NCBI RefSeq assembly: GCF_000503775.1
Contig: NZ_KI629785.1
Coordinates: 496,001-560,000 of the forward strand
DNA from: Brevibacillus panacihumi W25
Lineage (GTDB): Bacteria > Bacillota > Bacilli > Brevibacillales > Brevibacillaceae
Direction of reading: 5' to 3'
Length of the DNA: 64,000 bases
Numbering within the stretch: position 1 is the first letter of the stretch; every line of letters starts with the position of its first letter. The position numbers and the translations under genes are program-made. The notes under the pieces are model-generated. The model was given only the letters and a program-made list of their open reading frames with translations, ran no database searches and was not told the DNA's origin. Below are positions 11,099 to 19,513 of this stretch, one piece after another.

Positions 11099-11578
11099 TT
11101 AGAGCTGGATTCCGTAGCCTTGGGCCAATTGCTTCATGCTCTCTTTACTTTCTTTCACCAGGGTCCTGGCCTCTTCCAGCTTCTCGCGGGCAGTGGTCAG
11201 GCCTGCCTTGTCCTTGTCCTTGAGCGCAGTGACGATCAGTTGAAATGCCGCTTGCTGGGCGCGGGTCGCAGCCATGTATTTTTCATGGACCTCCTGTACA
11301 TCCTTGGTCGCAGGCTTGATCTTCTCCAGTTCCTGCACAAACGCCTCATAACGCGGCAATACCTGATCGTTCAATCCCTGGTACAAGGCCTGCGGGTCCT
11401 TCAGGGTTTGTGACATGCTGCTAAACTGGGTCATAATCTCCTGCTCCAGGGAGGCTACCTTGGGCAATTCATCTTTAAAGTATTGGTTCGCGTCTTCCTC
11501 GACTGGATCGCTGCTGCAGCCAGCCAGCAAAAAAATGGCCGACAGAACAATGAGCATCCATGCTTTTGTTTTTGTCAT
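11099..11578 (-). CDS. predicted lipoprotein, helical
   Basis: 159 residues with a lipoprotein signal: basic start, hydrophobic core and lipobox LLAGC with Cys21. The mature part is almost fully helical and charged, with heptad-like Leu/Ala/Glu spacing, suggesting coiled coils. It would be anchored on the outer face of the membrane. No named family is recognised beyond a general resemblance to YkyA-like cell-wall lipoproteins. The AAA+ ATPase gene starts upstream on the same strand with 67 bases between. Confidence 0.65.
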   Translation of the reverse strand: MTKTKAWMLIVLSAIFLLAGCSSDPVEEDANQYFKDELPKVASLEQEIMTQFSSMSQTLKDPQALYQGLNDQVLPRYEAFVQELEKIKPATKDVQEVHEKYMAATRAQQAAFQLIVTALKDKDKAGLTTAREKLEEARTLVKESKESMKQLAQGYGIQL

Positions 11579-11645
11579 GATTTTCTCCTTCCCAACAACT
11601 GCTGCAAATAGAGTACCACAATTTGTACAATCGTGGATTAGTAAG

Positions 11646-12821
11646 TTACAACCGATTTTGGTGGAGAAGATAGGATTCCGCTTCCTTGTATAGGCCTTCT
11701 TGATCAGCGTATTTCAGATAGCTTTTCATCGTCCGCAGCCACTCGACAGTCGTAGAGCGGGTCGCAGCGATCGATTCGCGCAAATCACTCATCTGGATCG
11801 GGCGTTCGATGCCCTGCGTCAGCAAATCATGCAGGACCTGCTCCGTCGCCAATTCTACTACATACTCGATATCCGCAGCCGAATAAAAGGAGGTCCAGGC
11901 GGCAAGCTGCGCGAAATTAAGCGGTTCCGATGGACGGCCGGACAATTTTTGGCGAAAAATGGCTTCGCGGGCTTCCAGATCTGGTGGACCGACAAATATC
12001 TGCTTGTCAAATCGTCGATGACAGGACGGATCGACGTCCCAAGGCATGCTGGTAGCCGCGACGATCAGCATTTTTTCGGGGCTGCATTTGATCTGATCCA
12101 TCTCCCATAGCAATTGGTCGGTCACTCTGCGCAAGAGCAGGGAGGAAGCTTTTCCTCTGTTGTTGCTCAGCGCGTCCAGTTCATCCAGGAAGAGAAGGGT
12201 CGGTTTTTGCGCCCGCGCCCGAGCAAATAAGTCTTTGATCTGTTCTTCATCGACTCCCTGATAGGGTGAAAGACTATCTGCCAGAGAGAGTGGCAAAAAA
12301 TGCGCCTCGCATTCTCCGGCGATTGCCTTCGCCAAGGTGTTCTTGCCGCACCCGGGCGGCCCATATAGGAGGACGCTATCACCATAACCCTTTTTGCGAA
12401 AGATCCCGGCTGCCCCTGGCGTAACAAATGGTTGGACAATCTTCTGCTGTACCTCATCCTTGATCGTCGTCATTCCCCCAATGTCAGCCAGCGTCATCGG
12501 TCGTTGCTTCGTCGCTTCACTGGTACCCTCTTCGTCCGATTGACCTCTCTGCGTCAAGAGCATGGGAACCGATTCATAGGCAAGGAAAAAATCCGTATCC
12601 TCAATCGCCTTTTTGAGCGGAGATTCTTGCTGATATGGATTTCCCTCTTTCACGATCATATGTCTGATCTCTTCATCCCCGAGTGTCAATGCCTGGGTAA
12701 AGGCATGCAACGCTTCATTGCGCTCCCCCATCTCTGCATATTCCAGTCCAAGCAGATACCAAGTCAATGCATTCGTCTCGTCTCGAGTCAGCATCGCTTT
12801 CAATATCTCTATCTTTGTCAT
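11646..12821 (-). CDS. TPR-AAA+ ATPase, Vps4/katanin-like
   Basis: 391 residues. Residues 1-50 form a TPR-like pair (NALTWYLLGLEYAEMGERNEALHAF), then a linker, then one AAA+ domain. Walker A is GPPGCGKNT (144-152; Asn follows the Lys instead of Ser/Thr-first), Walker B is FLDELD (D203 E204). The sensor-1 region reads AATSMPWDVDPSCHRRFDK, close to the classical Vps4/katanin pattern but with Ser where Asn is usual. It likely remodels or disassembles a protein complex. The ATG at 12819-12821 has GGGGAGA 5 bases upstream; an 11-residue extension has none. No substrate is evident. Confidence 0.75.
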   Translation of the reverse strand: MTKIEILKAMLTRDETNALTWYLLGLEYAEMGERNEALHAFTQALTLGDEEIRHMIVKEGNPYQQESPLKKAIEDTDFFLAYESVPMLLTQRGQSDEEGTSEATKQRPMTLADIGGMTTIKDEVQQKIVQPFVTPGAAGIFRKKGYGDSVLLYGPPGCGKNTLAKAIAGECEAHFLPLSLADSLSPYQGVDEEQIKDLFARARAQKPTLLFLDELDALSNNRGKASSLLLRRVTDQLLWEMDQIKCSPEKMLIVAATSMPWDVDPSCHRRFDKQIFVGPPDLEAREAIFRQKLSGRPSEPLNFAQLAAWTSFYSAADIEYVVELATEQVLHDLLTQGIERPIQMSDLRESIAATRSTTVEWLRTMKSYLKYADQEGLYKEAESYLLHQNRL

Positions 12822-12925
12822 TGGTTTCTCCCCTGAAAACGATAATAAGCACATAGCATCATCTTATTATAATGCATATGGCCTACGAGAAGAATATGGG
12901 AATAGGAAGAAGGATTGGAAGCAAA

Positions 12926-12961
12926 TAAAACCACCTGCCCCATTTGGGAAGCAGGTGGTTC
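12926..12961 (-). terminator. Rho-independent terminator of the FusB-type gene
   Basis: A 10-bp stem, AACCACCTGC (12929-12938) and GCAGGTGGTT (12951-12960), followed by TTATTT on the minus strand, 6 bases after the stop. Confidence 0.8.
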
Positions 12962-12966
12962 TCCTT

Positions 12967-13617
12967 TTACACCAGTACGCGCTGGAAAAAGTCTTCTAAT
13001 TGGCTAACATCTGTAATCCGCTTGTTGCATTTCTCGGCATCGACACACATGTAATTGCCAACCGCCTTGTAATAATCCGGCGAAAGCGAGGATTTTGCTT
13101 TCGAAATCGCCGTCACCAGCGCCACTTCTTCATGGCCGTGGCACAATGAACAAAGATTTTTCTTATTCCCCGGCGTAAATTTGCCTTCTACCCCGATGAA
13201 TTTTCCGTTTTCTGGATACACGAAATAAATCTTGTTCGTTGCGATGTCAATCCATCCCAGGTAGGTGAGCTTGGAGATTTCCATATTGGCGAGATCTGGA
13301 AGCTTGAGCTTCTTGGTTTTCGGAAAGAGCTTTTTGATCTGCGCTTCCGTAATCGCTGGAAAATCTATCGTGTACTCGCTTAGTCTGTTAAGGTACTCCG
13401 CGAAGTCCTGTGATGTTTTGCAAGTCGTAATCGGTTGCAGCAGCTCTTTTTGTTCCTTGCTAAGTTCAGGGAACTGCTCCATGATCTTGGATTCGGCAAG
13501 AAAGATGACTGCTTCGACAACTTTCGGATCAGACACCGTATTATGAGTACGGAGGACATGATCGGCCTGTTTTTTAATGAAATTGTACTGATGGTTGCGG
13601 ATAAATGGCTGGGTCAT
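12967..13617 (-). CDS. FusB/FusC-type elongation factor G-binding protein
   Basis: 216 residues, matching the 213-residue FusB family. An N-terminal helical bundle is followed by a C-terminal treble-clef zinc finger with LCSLCH (about 161-166) and MCVDAEKCNK (about 195-204), giving four Cys. FusB proteins bind EF-G and free it from ribosomes stalled by fusidic acid; chromosomal relatives occur in many Bacillales. ATG at 13615-13617 has AGAGGTG 9 bases upstream; a longer frame to 13662 has none. Whether it confers resistance cannot be told from sequence. Confidence 0.82.
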   Translation of the reverse strand: MTQPFIRNHQYNFIKKQADHVLRTHNTVSDPKVVEAVIFLAESKIMEQFPELSKEQKELLQPITTCKTSQDFAEYLNRLSEYTIDFPAITEAQIKKLFPKTKKLKLPDLANMEISKLTYLGWIDIATNKIYFVYPENGKFIGVEGKFTPGNKKNLCSLCHGHEEVALVTAISKAKSSLSPDYYKAVGNYMCVDAEKCNKRITDVSQLEDFFQRVLV

Positions 13618-14258
13618 AGTGGACACACCTCTAACTTGTAAGATCAGGGCACCAACATCCATCTGCCCCGGGTTGTAGAATGGTATTGTCCATTCCTCCC
13701 ATTCATCTTAGGCAATTTGGCCTGCCTGCTAAATAGGCAGTTTTGCAAAAGAAGGGAGGACAAGCCCGGCATCTGCCGCGGGTAAAGCGATCCAAACATA
13801 TCGTTTGAGTGATCTATGTCATGATACTTGGGCAACCGTCCGGCGTTTAACTTGCTTTCCCTGCCCCTGTGAGATTCGCCGATCCGATAGCTTCATCAAA
13901 CTCGAAACTTGTCGTACGCTTCACCACGGGTTGGTGCCCAGTTATTGTTTTTGAAAAATAGGTTATTTCCGTCTTGCTATCCATATTTCTTGTAGCGGCC
14001 TTATTCGCTACAAGCGTTATCTTAATCTGCACACGCGCAACCACCCTCAATCGAGCAGGGAAATAATTACATACTTTACACCCTCTTTTGCGAAGATGCA
14101 AGAGGAACCTTTTGTATTGCGATGGGGAGAAAAAAGGAAAGAGGGTAATCAGGCACGAAAAACTCGTACAAGAAAGTGCGCTCAGCAAACAATACGTGTA
14201 ATCACCCCATGACCAAGAGCATGTAAGCGAATATGTTTCTTGTTTTATAAGTCGACTC
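13618..14258 (-). other. gene-poor, AT-richer stretch; no supported gene
   Basis: About 640 bases between the FusB-type gene and the ECF41 remnant. Frames are short or show no ribosome site; a 45-codon minus-strand frame at 13847-13984 (ending NLTGAGKAS) has no good ribosome site. Seen as decayed accessory DNA. Confidence 0.4.
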
Positions 14259-14708
14259 CTAAACCCGGGTAAGCTTTTCCGGGTTAAGGACGATGTAGAT
14301 TTCGGACAGCTTTCCATCTCTGCATTGTAAAAGGATAGCGGCCACGGTTTTGTCCCCTGAAAGGAGTAGGATACCGGTCTCGCCGTTCAGAGGGGCAAGC
14401 ACTGCCTGAAGACTACCCTGATAATAGGGTTTTATGCCCTCGATAGCGCCGGCAAGGATTCGGGCCACTTGATTGCGCATTTGTATCGGACGCGTAAACG
14501 CGTGTACCTTTCCGCCCCCGTCTGAGACGAGCAGAACATCTTCGGTCAGCAGGGACAACAACTGATTGATGTTACCCTGCTCGAGAGATGTGAGAAACCG
14601 GCTCACCCATTCCAATTCGACCGCTTCCGCCGCGACCGACTCATCCTCGGATATTCCCATCTTGCTTTTTGCCCGGCTCATCAGCTTGCGGCAATTCGAC
14701 TCTGTGAC
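14259..14708 (-). pseudogene. C-terminal remnant of an ECF41-type sigma factor
   Basis: The frame encodes an NTF2/SnoaL-like domain with the two ECF41 tail motifs DGGGK and NPEKL. Just before the only usable ATG (14681) the same frame reads ESNCRKLMSRAKSK, the end of a sigma-4 helix-turn-helix (the usual pattern is sENCRqllsRAk). The frame is closed 18 bases further upstream by TAA at 14724-14726. So sigma-2 and most of sigma-4 are missing and the remaining piece cannot bind promoters. The C-terminal domain normally tunes the activity of its own sigma factor. Confidence 0.75.
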
Positions 14709-14844
14709 ATACGAATTCAGACGTTACTGACCGTTTTGAATGATAGGGAAATATTTCCGTATATTTTAGACTGGAATGAAATATGCAAGAACAGCTATAC
14801 TAATATAATCTTCCATTCTACAGCTAAAAATATCCAGATTTTTT

Positions 14845-14964
14845 CTTCTTATCAAGAGAGATGGAGGAACTGGCCATATCCTGTGAATAAACGCTTGATA
14901 GATAAAAGAAGTGTTCTAGAGAAGTAAGGCCTCTTCTTGTTATTTCAAGATGAGGCCCTTTTTC
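14845..14964 (+). promoter_or_regulatory. SAM-I (S-box)-like riboswitch, shortened aptamer
   Basis: TTCTTATCAAGAG (14846-14858) and GATGGAGGAACTGGCC (14860-14875) match the 5' half of the S-box consensus. P1 closes with GATAAAAGAAG (14901-14911). The usual GCAACC and GGTGCTA segments are absent: the aptamer is about 65 instead of about 110 bases. The switch part is kept: AAGAAG (14906-14911) can pair either with CTTCTT of P1 or with CTTCTT (14933-14938) inside the terminator. It precedes the MetT-like gene at 15017, as expected for methionine control. Confidence 0.65.
14928..14964 (+). terminator. regulated terminator of the S-box-like leader
   Basis: GGCCTCTTCTTG (14928-14939) pairs with CAAGATGAGGCC (14946-14957) at 11 of 12 positions and is followed by CTTTTTC. 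It lies 53 bases before the transporter start. Confidence 0.8.
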
Positions 14965-15016
14965 GGGGCTAAGACTGGACAAAAGACTTGTTCCTTATAT
15001 ATTTGGAGGTAGAACC

Positions 15017-16312
15017 ATGAAGCCAGGGAATCCATGGGCGCTGATCCCATTTGTTGTTTTTTTGATTTTATTTATTGGTTCAGGGGTCATTACAGGTGAT
15101 TTTTATGCCTTCCCTGTTATTGTAGCCATTGCCATCTCGGGTGCTGTTGCTCTGATGATGAATCGAAAAGAGTCGTTTGCTCGAAAGATTGATATTTTTT
15201 GCCAAGGAGCAGGAAATGGAAATGTCATGCTGATGGTTCTGATTTTTCTTTTGGCAGGGGCCTTTTCAGAAGTAGCAAAAGGTACTGGGGCAGTGGACTC
15301 AACTGTTAACTTTGCTCTCTCGGTCGTTCCGCATAACCTGATTGTCGTAGGCTTGTTCATCATTGCCTGCTTTATCTCCCTGTCAATGGGTACATCGATG
15401 GGAACCATTGTTGCACTGGCGCCAATTGGTGTGGGGATTAGCGAGCATACCGAGCTTTCCATGGCTTTAGTGATCGCGGCGATTATTGGCGGTTCGATGT
15501 TTGGAGATAATTTATCCTTTATTTCGGATACAACCATTACTGCCGTTCGTTCACAAGGTGCACAAATGAGGGACAAATTTAAGGTGAATTTTTGGATTGT
15601 GCTACCGGCAGCTATTGTAACGTGCATGATTTTATGGGCCATCACGATGGGTGAAACGGCACAAGTGGAACATGTAAGCTATCATTTGGTAAAAATTGTT
15701 CCTTATATTTTGGTTATTATTTTGGCGTTGGCTGGCATGAATGTTTTCCTTGTTCTAGCATCAGGGATTGTTCTCGCTGGGGCTGTTGGCTTGGCGGATG
15801 GCAGCTACCATCTTATGAGCCTTTTACAAAAGATTGGCCAAGGAATGGCAGGCATGTATGAAATGGCCTTTCTTGCGATATTCATTGCTGGAATGGTAGA
15901 GGTTATGAAATATAATGGCGGAATTGACTTTCTGCTTCATCTTGCGACACGAAGGATTACATCGAAAAAGGGTGCTGAATTTGGGATTGCCGGTCTTGTG
16001 GGCTTAACGAATGTATCGACAGCCAATAATACGATTGCTATTTTAATAGCCGGTCCGCTTGCAAAAAATATCGCTGACCAGTATGGGATTGAGCCGCGAA
16101 AATCCGCAAGTATTTTAGATCTTTTCTCCTGTTCCATTCAAGGCCTTCTCCCTTACGGAGCCCAATTCCTGGCGGCCGCAAGCGTAGCCGGAATATCGCC
16201 AGTGAGCATCCTGCCTTACTCCTATTATCCAATCCTCATCGGAATCTGCGGAATCATCGCTATCCTCATCGGATACCCGACAAAAAAGAAAGCCAACATC
16301 TCATCATCATAA
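15017..16312 (+). CDS. metT: NhaC-family transporter, probable methionine transporter MetT
   Basis: 431 residues with about 11-12 membrane segments. The family segment GGSMFGDNLSFISDTTITAVR (about 157-177) and SLSMGTSMGTIVALAPIG are typical of the NhaC superfamily. Members under S-box control have been proposed as methionine transporters (MetT), and the S-box-like leader directly upstream supports that reading over plain Na+/H+ exchange. TTGGAGG lies 7 bases before the ATG. Its codon use is visibly AT-richer than the pyr and zwf genes, which suggests it was acquired. An IS element begins 28 bases after the stop. Confidence 0.75.
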   Translation: MKPGNPWALIPFVVFLILFIGSGVITGDFYAFPVIVAIAISGAVALMMNRKESFARKIDIFCQGAGNGNVMLMVLIFLLAGAFSEVAKGTGAVDSTVNFALSVVPHNLIVVGLFIIACFISLSMGTSMGTIVALAPIGVGISEHTELSMALVIAAIIGGSMFGDNLSFISDTTITAVRSQGAQMRDKFKVNFWIVLPAAIVTCMILWAITMGETAQVEHVSYHLVKIVPYILVIILALAGMNVFLVLASGIVLAGAVGLADGSYHLMSLLQKIGQGMAGMYEMAFLAIFIAGMVEVMKYNGGIDFLLHLATRRITSKKGAEFGIAGLVGLTNVSTANNTIAILIAGPLAKNIADQYGIEPRKSASILDLFSCSIQGLLPYGAQFLAAASVAGISPVSILPYSYYPILIGICGIIAILIGYPTKKKANISSS

Positions 16313-16340
16313 AATGACGAGGGCATGTCCTTACTGTAAT

Positions 16341-18110
16341 GAGGGTGTCCCAAAAGTAAACTCTGGAACACCCTCATCAGAAAAATTAGATGAGTTTCGG
16401 AAGAAACTAAGAGGCTAAGCGGTCCGTTCTCGCTTAGCTTCTTGGTTTTTAGCGTCTACCGCTGCTTTCTTGAGCAGATTGTGGGCAAGGGAAAGCCACC
16501 CGACCTCCAGACTTACTTTTGGTAAGCCTCGAAGCAGGAACCTTTTAAAGCCTCGATTGTTCTTCATATCGCCAAATACGGGCTCCGGCTCGATCATGCG
16601 CCTCACGGCCAGAGCATAGCCTTCTTCGCTGCGGAGTTTTTGCCTTGCTTGGTTCTTTAGCCGCCAATACTTCATGCTGACTTTGATCTCTCGATCTCCT
16701 TGGGCTTTCGTACACTGAGGCTTTAGCGGGCACTCCTCACAACCGGCGCTGCGGTAATGACGGTATTCGATTTCATACCCACTTTCTGTTTTCTCCTTAC
16801 TTACTCGGCGGAAATGGAGCGTTTGACCCGCTGCACATGTCCACGTATCCAGTTCGCTGTTGTAGGTCCAATTGTCAATTTTGCTGATGTCCTTTTGCCA
16901 TGCCTTACTTTTTTCGCGGTGGTACGTACTGTATTTGACGATGGCTTCAACTTCGTTCTGCTCCAAGTAGTCATAATTCTCCTCGCCGCCATAGCCCGCA
17001 TCGGCAATGACGGTGTTTGGCAGTTTGCCGAACTGTGATTTTATTTTCTCCAGATGAGGGATGAGACAGCGAGTATCGGTTGGTCGCTGGTGGACGCTGT
17101 AGCCGAGAATGAACTGATTTTCGGTGCCGATCTGAACATTGTAACCCGGCTTGAGCTGGCCGTTTCGCATGTGGTCCTCTTTCATCCGCATAAACGTGGC
17201 ATCATGGTCCGTTTTGCTGTAGCTGTTTCGCGTGCCTAAAATTGTCTCATGCGTCTCATACTTTTGGAGGCGAGGAAGCAGATCCTTGCGGATTGTGCGT
17301 ACCGCTTTCTTTAGTGGTTTGTCTTTTGGTTTCTCCTGCAGACGCTCTTCCAATTGCTTGACAGCATGCTCCAACTTTTCACTGGTGATGGTAGAAGATT
17401 CGCCTATTTCAAGAAGATCCTTGCCCTCGTGGATTCTTTCTTCATACTTCTCAGCTTCTTCAATAGTGGCGAACAAAGTCTGGACTTTCTCCTGAAGTTT
17501 GGCCTTGTGCTTCACGACAGCTTTTCCCCAAACAAATGTATACCGATTGGCATTGGCTTCGATCTTGGTGCCGTCGACAAAATAATGCTCCAGTTGCACG
17601 TAGTTCTCCTCAACCAGAAATTGAAGCACCGCGGTAAACACGGTCTCCAGTACGGCTTTCATGCGCTCTGATCGAAAACGGTTGATAGTACGAAAGTCTG
17701 GGCGCTGCCTGCCTGCGATCCACATAAACATGATGTTTTCACGGACGGCCTTGGCGATCTGACGAGAAGAGTAGATACGCTGAGTGTAGGCGTAAATAAT
17801 GATTTTGGTGAGCATCTTGGGGTGATAGCTGTCTCGTCCGCCTCCGGGGTAAGCCGCATCGAAGATGGCGTCGTCAAGACGATTGACAGCGGCGTTGACC
17901 ACACGAACGAGGTGATTTGCGGGAATGTCTTCTTCTAAATCCATTGGTAAGCAGAGTTGATCCATGGTATATTGAATGTACAAAGAAACCGGCTCCTTTT
18001 TGTAAATGGTGGGTGGAACTTCCATTTTAACAAAAAGCGGTTTCTTTTTGTTTAACTTAATGAAAAGAGGGCCGTCCCTCAGTCATTTATGATGACTTTT
18101 GGGACACCCT
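16341..18110. mobile_element. IS1182-family insertion sequence, complete
   Basis: 1770 bp bounded by perfect 17-bp inverted repeats: GAGGGTGTCCCAAAAGT at 16341-16357 and its complement at 18094-18110. One transposase gene fills it. No clear target duplication is seen between the flanks (GTAAT before, TACTC after). The left end also contains an inner copy of the repeat (ACACCCTC near 16369-16376), giving a hairpin. Confidence 0.9.
16415..18025 (-). CDS. IS1182-family transposase
   Basis: 536 residues. N-terminal DUF772-type domain (PGGGRDSYHPKMLTKIIIYAYTQRIYSSRQI), then the DDE catalytic region with FVDGTKIEANANRYTFVW, a middle insertion, VIADAGYGGEENYDYLE, and a Cys-rich DUF4372/finger-like part (CEECPLKPQC). 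The C-terminal RMIEPEPVFGDMKNNRGFKRFLLRG carries the last catalytic Glu. The frame is intact, so the element may still move. It points away from metT. Confidence 0.93.
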   Translation of the reverse strand: MEVPPTIYKKEPVSLYIQYTMDQLCLPMDLEEDIPANHLVRVVNAAVNRLDDAIFDAAYPGGGRDSYHPKMLTKIIIYAYTQRIYSSRQIAKAVRENIMFMWIAGRQRPDFRTINRFRSERMKAVLETVFTAVLQFLVEENYVQLEHYFVDGTKIEANANRYTFVWGKAVVKHKAKLQEKVQTLFATIEEAEKYEERIHEGKDLLEIGESSTITSEKLEHAVKQLEERLQEKPKDKPLKKAVRTIRKDLLPRLQKYETHETILGTRNSYSKTDHDATFMRMKEDHMRNGQLKPGYNVQIGTENQFILGYSVHQRPTDTRCLIPHLEKIKSQFGKLPNTVIADAGYGGEENYDYLEQNEVEAIVKYSTYHREKSKAWQKDISKIDNWTYNSELDTWTCAAGQTLHFRRVSKEKTESGYEIEYRHYRSAGCEECPLKPQCTKAQGDREIKVSMKYWRLKNQARQKLRSEEGYALAVRRMIEPEPVFGDMKNNRGFKRFLLRGLPKVSLEVGWLSLAHNLLKKAAVDAKNQEAKRERTA

Positions 18111-18117
18111 CTACTCT

Positions 18118-18618
18118 TTATCCAGCAATTTTTTTCATTCGATGCTGGAACGACAGAGTTGCCATAAATACCGTTACTCCCCACAAGAACAATCCTCCGT
18201 ACGTTACGATATACACCCAAATGGCAAACCCTTCGGTGTATCCTTTTGGAAGCACTCCTAAAAATTGAAGAACCGTCAAGAAGCTAATGAGAACTGTTAA
18301 GACCCCAACTGACCATCCTGCTATGATTAATAACCATTTGGGCAGTTTCTCCCCCCAAGAAGTCACAAGAGCTAAAGCAAATAAAGATGCCAGTATCGCC
18401 AAGATAGCTGTAAAGTCTATTCCAATGGTATATAACGTGTATAGAAAAGCAGAACCTTCCTTCAAGGTAATCCCAAACCCTGCTACATCTTGTACAGCTT
18501 GTTTGGTTGTAAGTCCTACCGTTGATCCCCATGCCCAAAGCGACTTTACAATCGCATACGGCAACAGAGCAAAAGCGGCAACATAGCCCCATCCTTTAGT
18601 AAAATATTGTAAACTCAA
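18118..18618 (-). CDS. small integral membrane protein, about four helices
   Basis: 166 residues with four to five hydrophobic segments (about 10-28, 58-85, 95-118, 135-158) and short polar loops. TTG start at 18616-18618 with AAGGGAG 7 bases upstream. No named family recognised. Its stop is only 7 bases from the IS1182 right end, so the original 3' end or a downstream partner may have been cut off by the insertion, though the protein end (RMKKIAG) looks natural. Confidence 0.6.
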   Translation of the reverse strand: MSLQYFTKGWGYVAAFALLPYAIVKSLWAWGSTVGLTTKQAVQDVAGFGITLKEGSAFLYTLYTIGIDFTAILAILASLFALALVTSWGEKLPKWLLIIAGWSVGVLTVLISFLTVLQFLGVLPKGYTEGFAIWVYIVTYGGLFLWGVTVFMATLSFQHRMKKIAG

Positions 18619-18781
18619 AAAAATTCTCCCTTCTCAAATAAGAAATGAAGCCTGTTCGTTTTAAATTATACTAAAAGTAGAAATTTTTAACAGACCCCAA
18701 TTTTTAGTTCCAGCAGCGCAGCACAGCTCCAAAAGTGACATCCTCCCATATATACTTATTTGTCATTTTAGGTTTGGAATG

Positions 18782-18819
18782 AAAAAAGAGTGAAAGCGGC
18801 AACTCCACCACCTTCACTC
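18782..18819 (-). terminator. Rho-independent terminator of the pyr operon
   Basis: GAGTGAA and TTCACTC (18788-18794 and 18813-18819) form the stem, with TTTTTT at the minus-strand 3' side, 8 bases after the pyrE stop. Confidence 0.75.
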
Positions 18820-18827
18820 TCATTTAT

Positions 18828-19457
18828 TTAAGCAAAAAACGTTTTTGGTGCTTTGCGCCATTCTCCCAGCAGCGTTACTTGTTCGGCTGTGATCGTACCT
18901 TGCTCCTTCGCTGCTTCCAGCAACGCCGTGTAATGGGAAATGGTCGTGCACGGAATTCCCGCGTCAGCAAACAAGGCTTCGGCATCCGGGAACTGATAGC
19001 TGAAGATCGCCGCGACTCCGAGCACTTCGCCTCCTTCTGCCTGTACGGCCTGTGCCGCTTTGAGCGAGCTTCCGCCTGTCGAGATCAGGTCTTCGATGAC
19101 AACCACTTTTTGACCTGCAGCGAGTGCGCCTTCGATCTGATTCTGGCGGCCGTGTCCTTTTGCCTTGTCGCGCACGTAGATCATCGGCAGATCCAACAGC
19201 TCCGCCACCCAGGCAGCGTGAGGAATCCCTGCTGTCGCTGTCCCCGCTACGACCTGTGCTTCAGGGTACGTTTCGCGAATCAGTTCGGCAAACGCCTGGG
19301 CGATCTGGCGGCGAACGGACGGATAGGACATGGTGATTCGATTGTCACAGTAGATCGGCGATTTGATGCCGGATGTCCAGGTAAAGGGTTGATCAGGGCG
19401 CAGATGGACTGCACCGATGGCAAGCAGGCTGCTTGCGATTTCTTTCGCCTTCGTCAT
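18828..19457 (-). CDS. pyrE: orotate phosphoribosyltransferase
   Basis: 209 residues. It joins orotate and PRPP to make OMP, the fifth step of UMP synthesis. The PRPP loop VVVIEDLISTGGSS (about 117-130) and the family segment SGIKSPIYCDNR (about 29-40) are intact. It is the last gene of the operon, 56 bases after pyrF, and a terminator follows. Confidence 0.97.
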   Translation of the reverse strand: MTKAKEIASSLLAIGAVHLRPDQPFTWTSGIKSPIYCDNRITMSYPSVRRQIAQAFAELIRETYPEAQVVAGTATAGIPHAAWVAELLDLPMIYVRDKAKGHGRQNQIEGALAAGQKVVVIEDLISTGGSSLKAAQAVQAEGGEVLGVAAIFSYQFPDAEALFADAGIPCTTISHYTALLEAAKEQGTITAEQVTLLGEWRKAPKTFFA

Positions 19458-19513
19458 GCTATCATGTCCTCTCTTTTCCAGATGGGGTTGTAGTAGCTCT
19501 TATAGGGGCAGAG

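Noticed and set aside
13847..14317. 156-codon minus-strand frame
   Set aside because: It overlaps the ECF41 remnant in another frame and is low in recognisable protein features.
14736..14927. 63-codon plus-strand frame
   Set aside because: It lies across the S-box-like leader, has no good ribosome site and no protein-like pattern.
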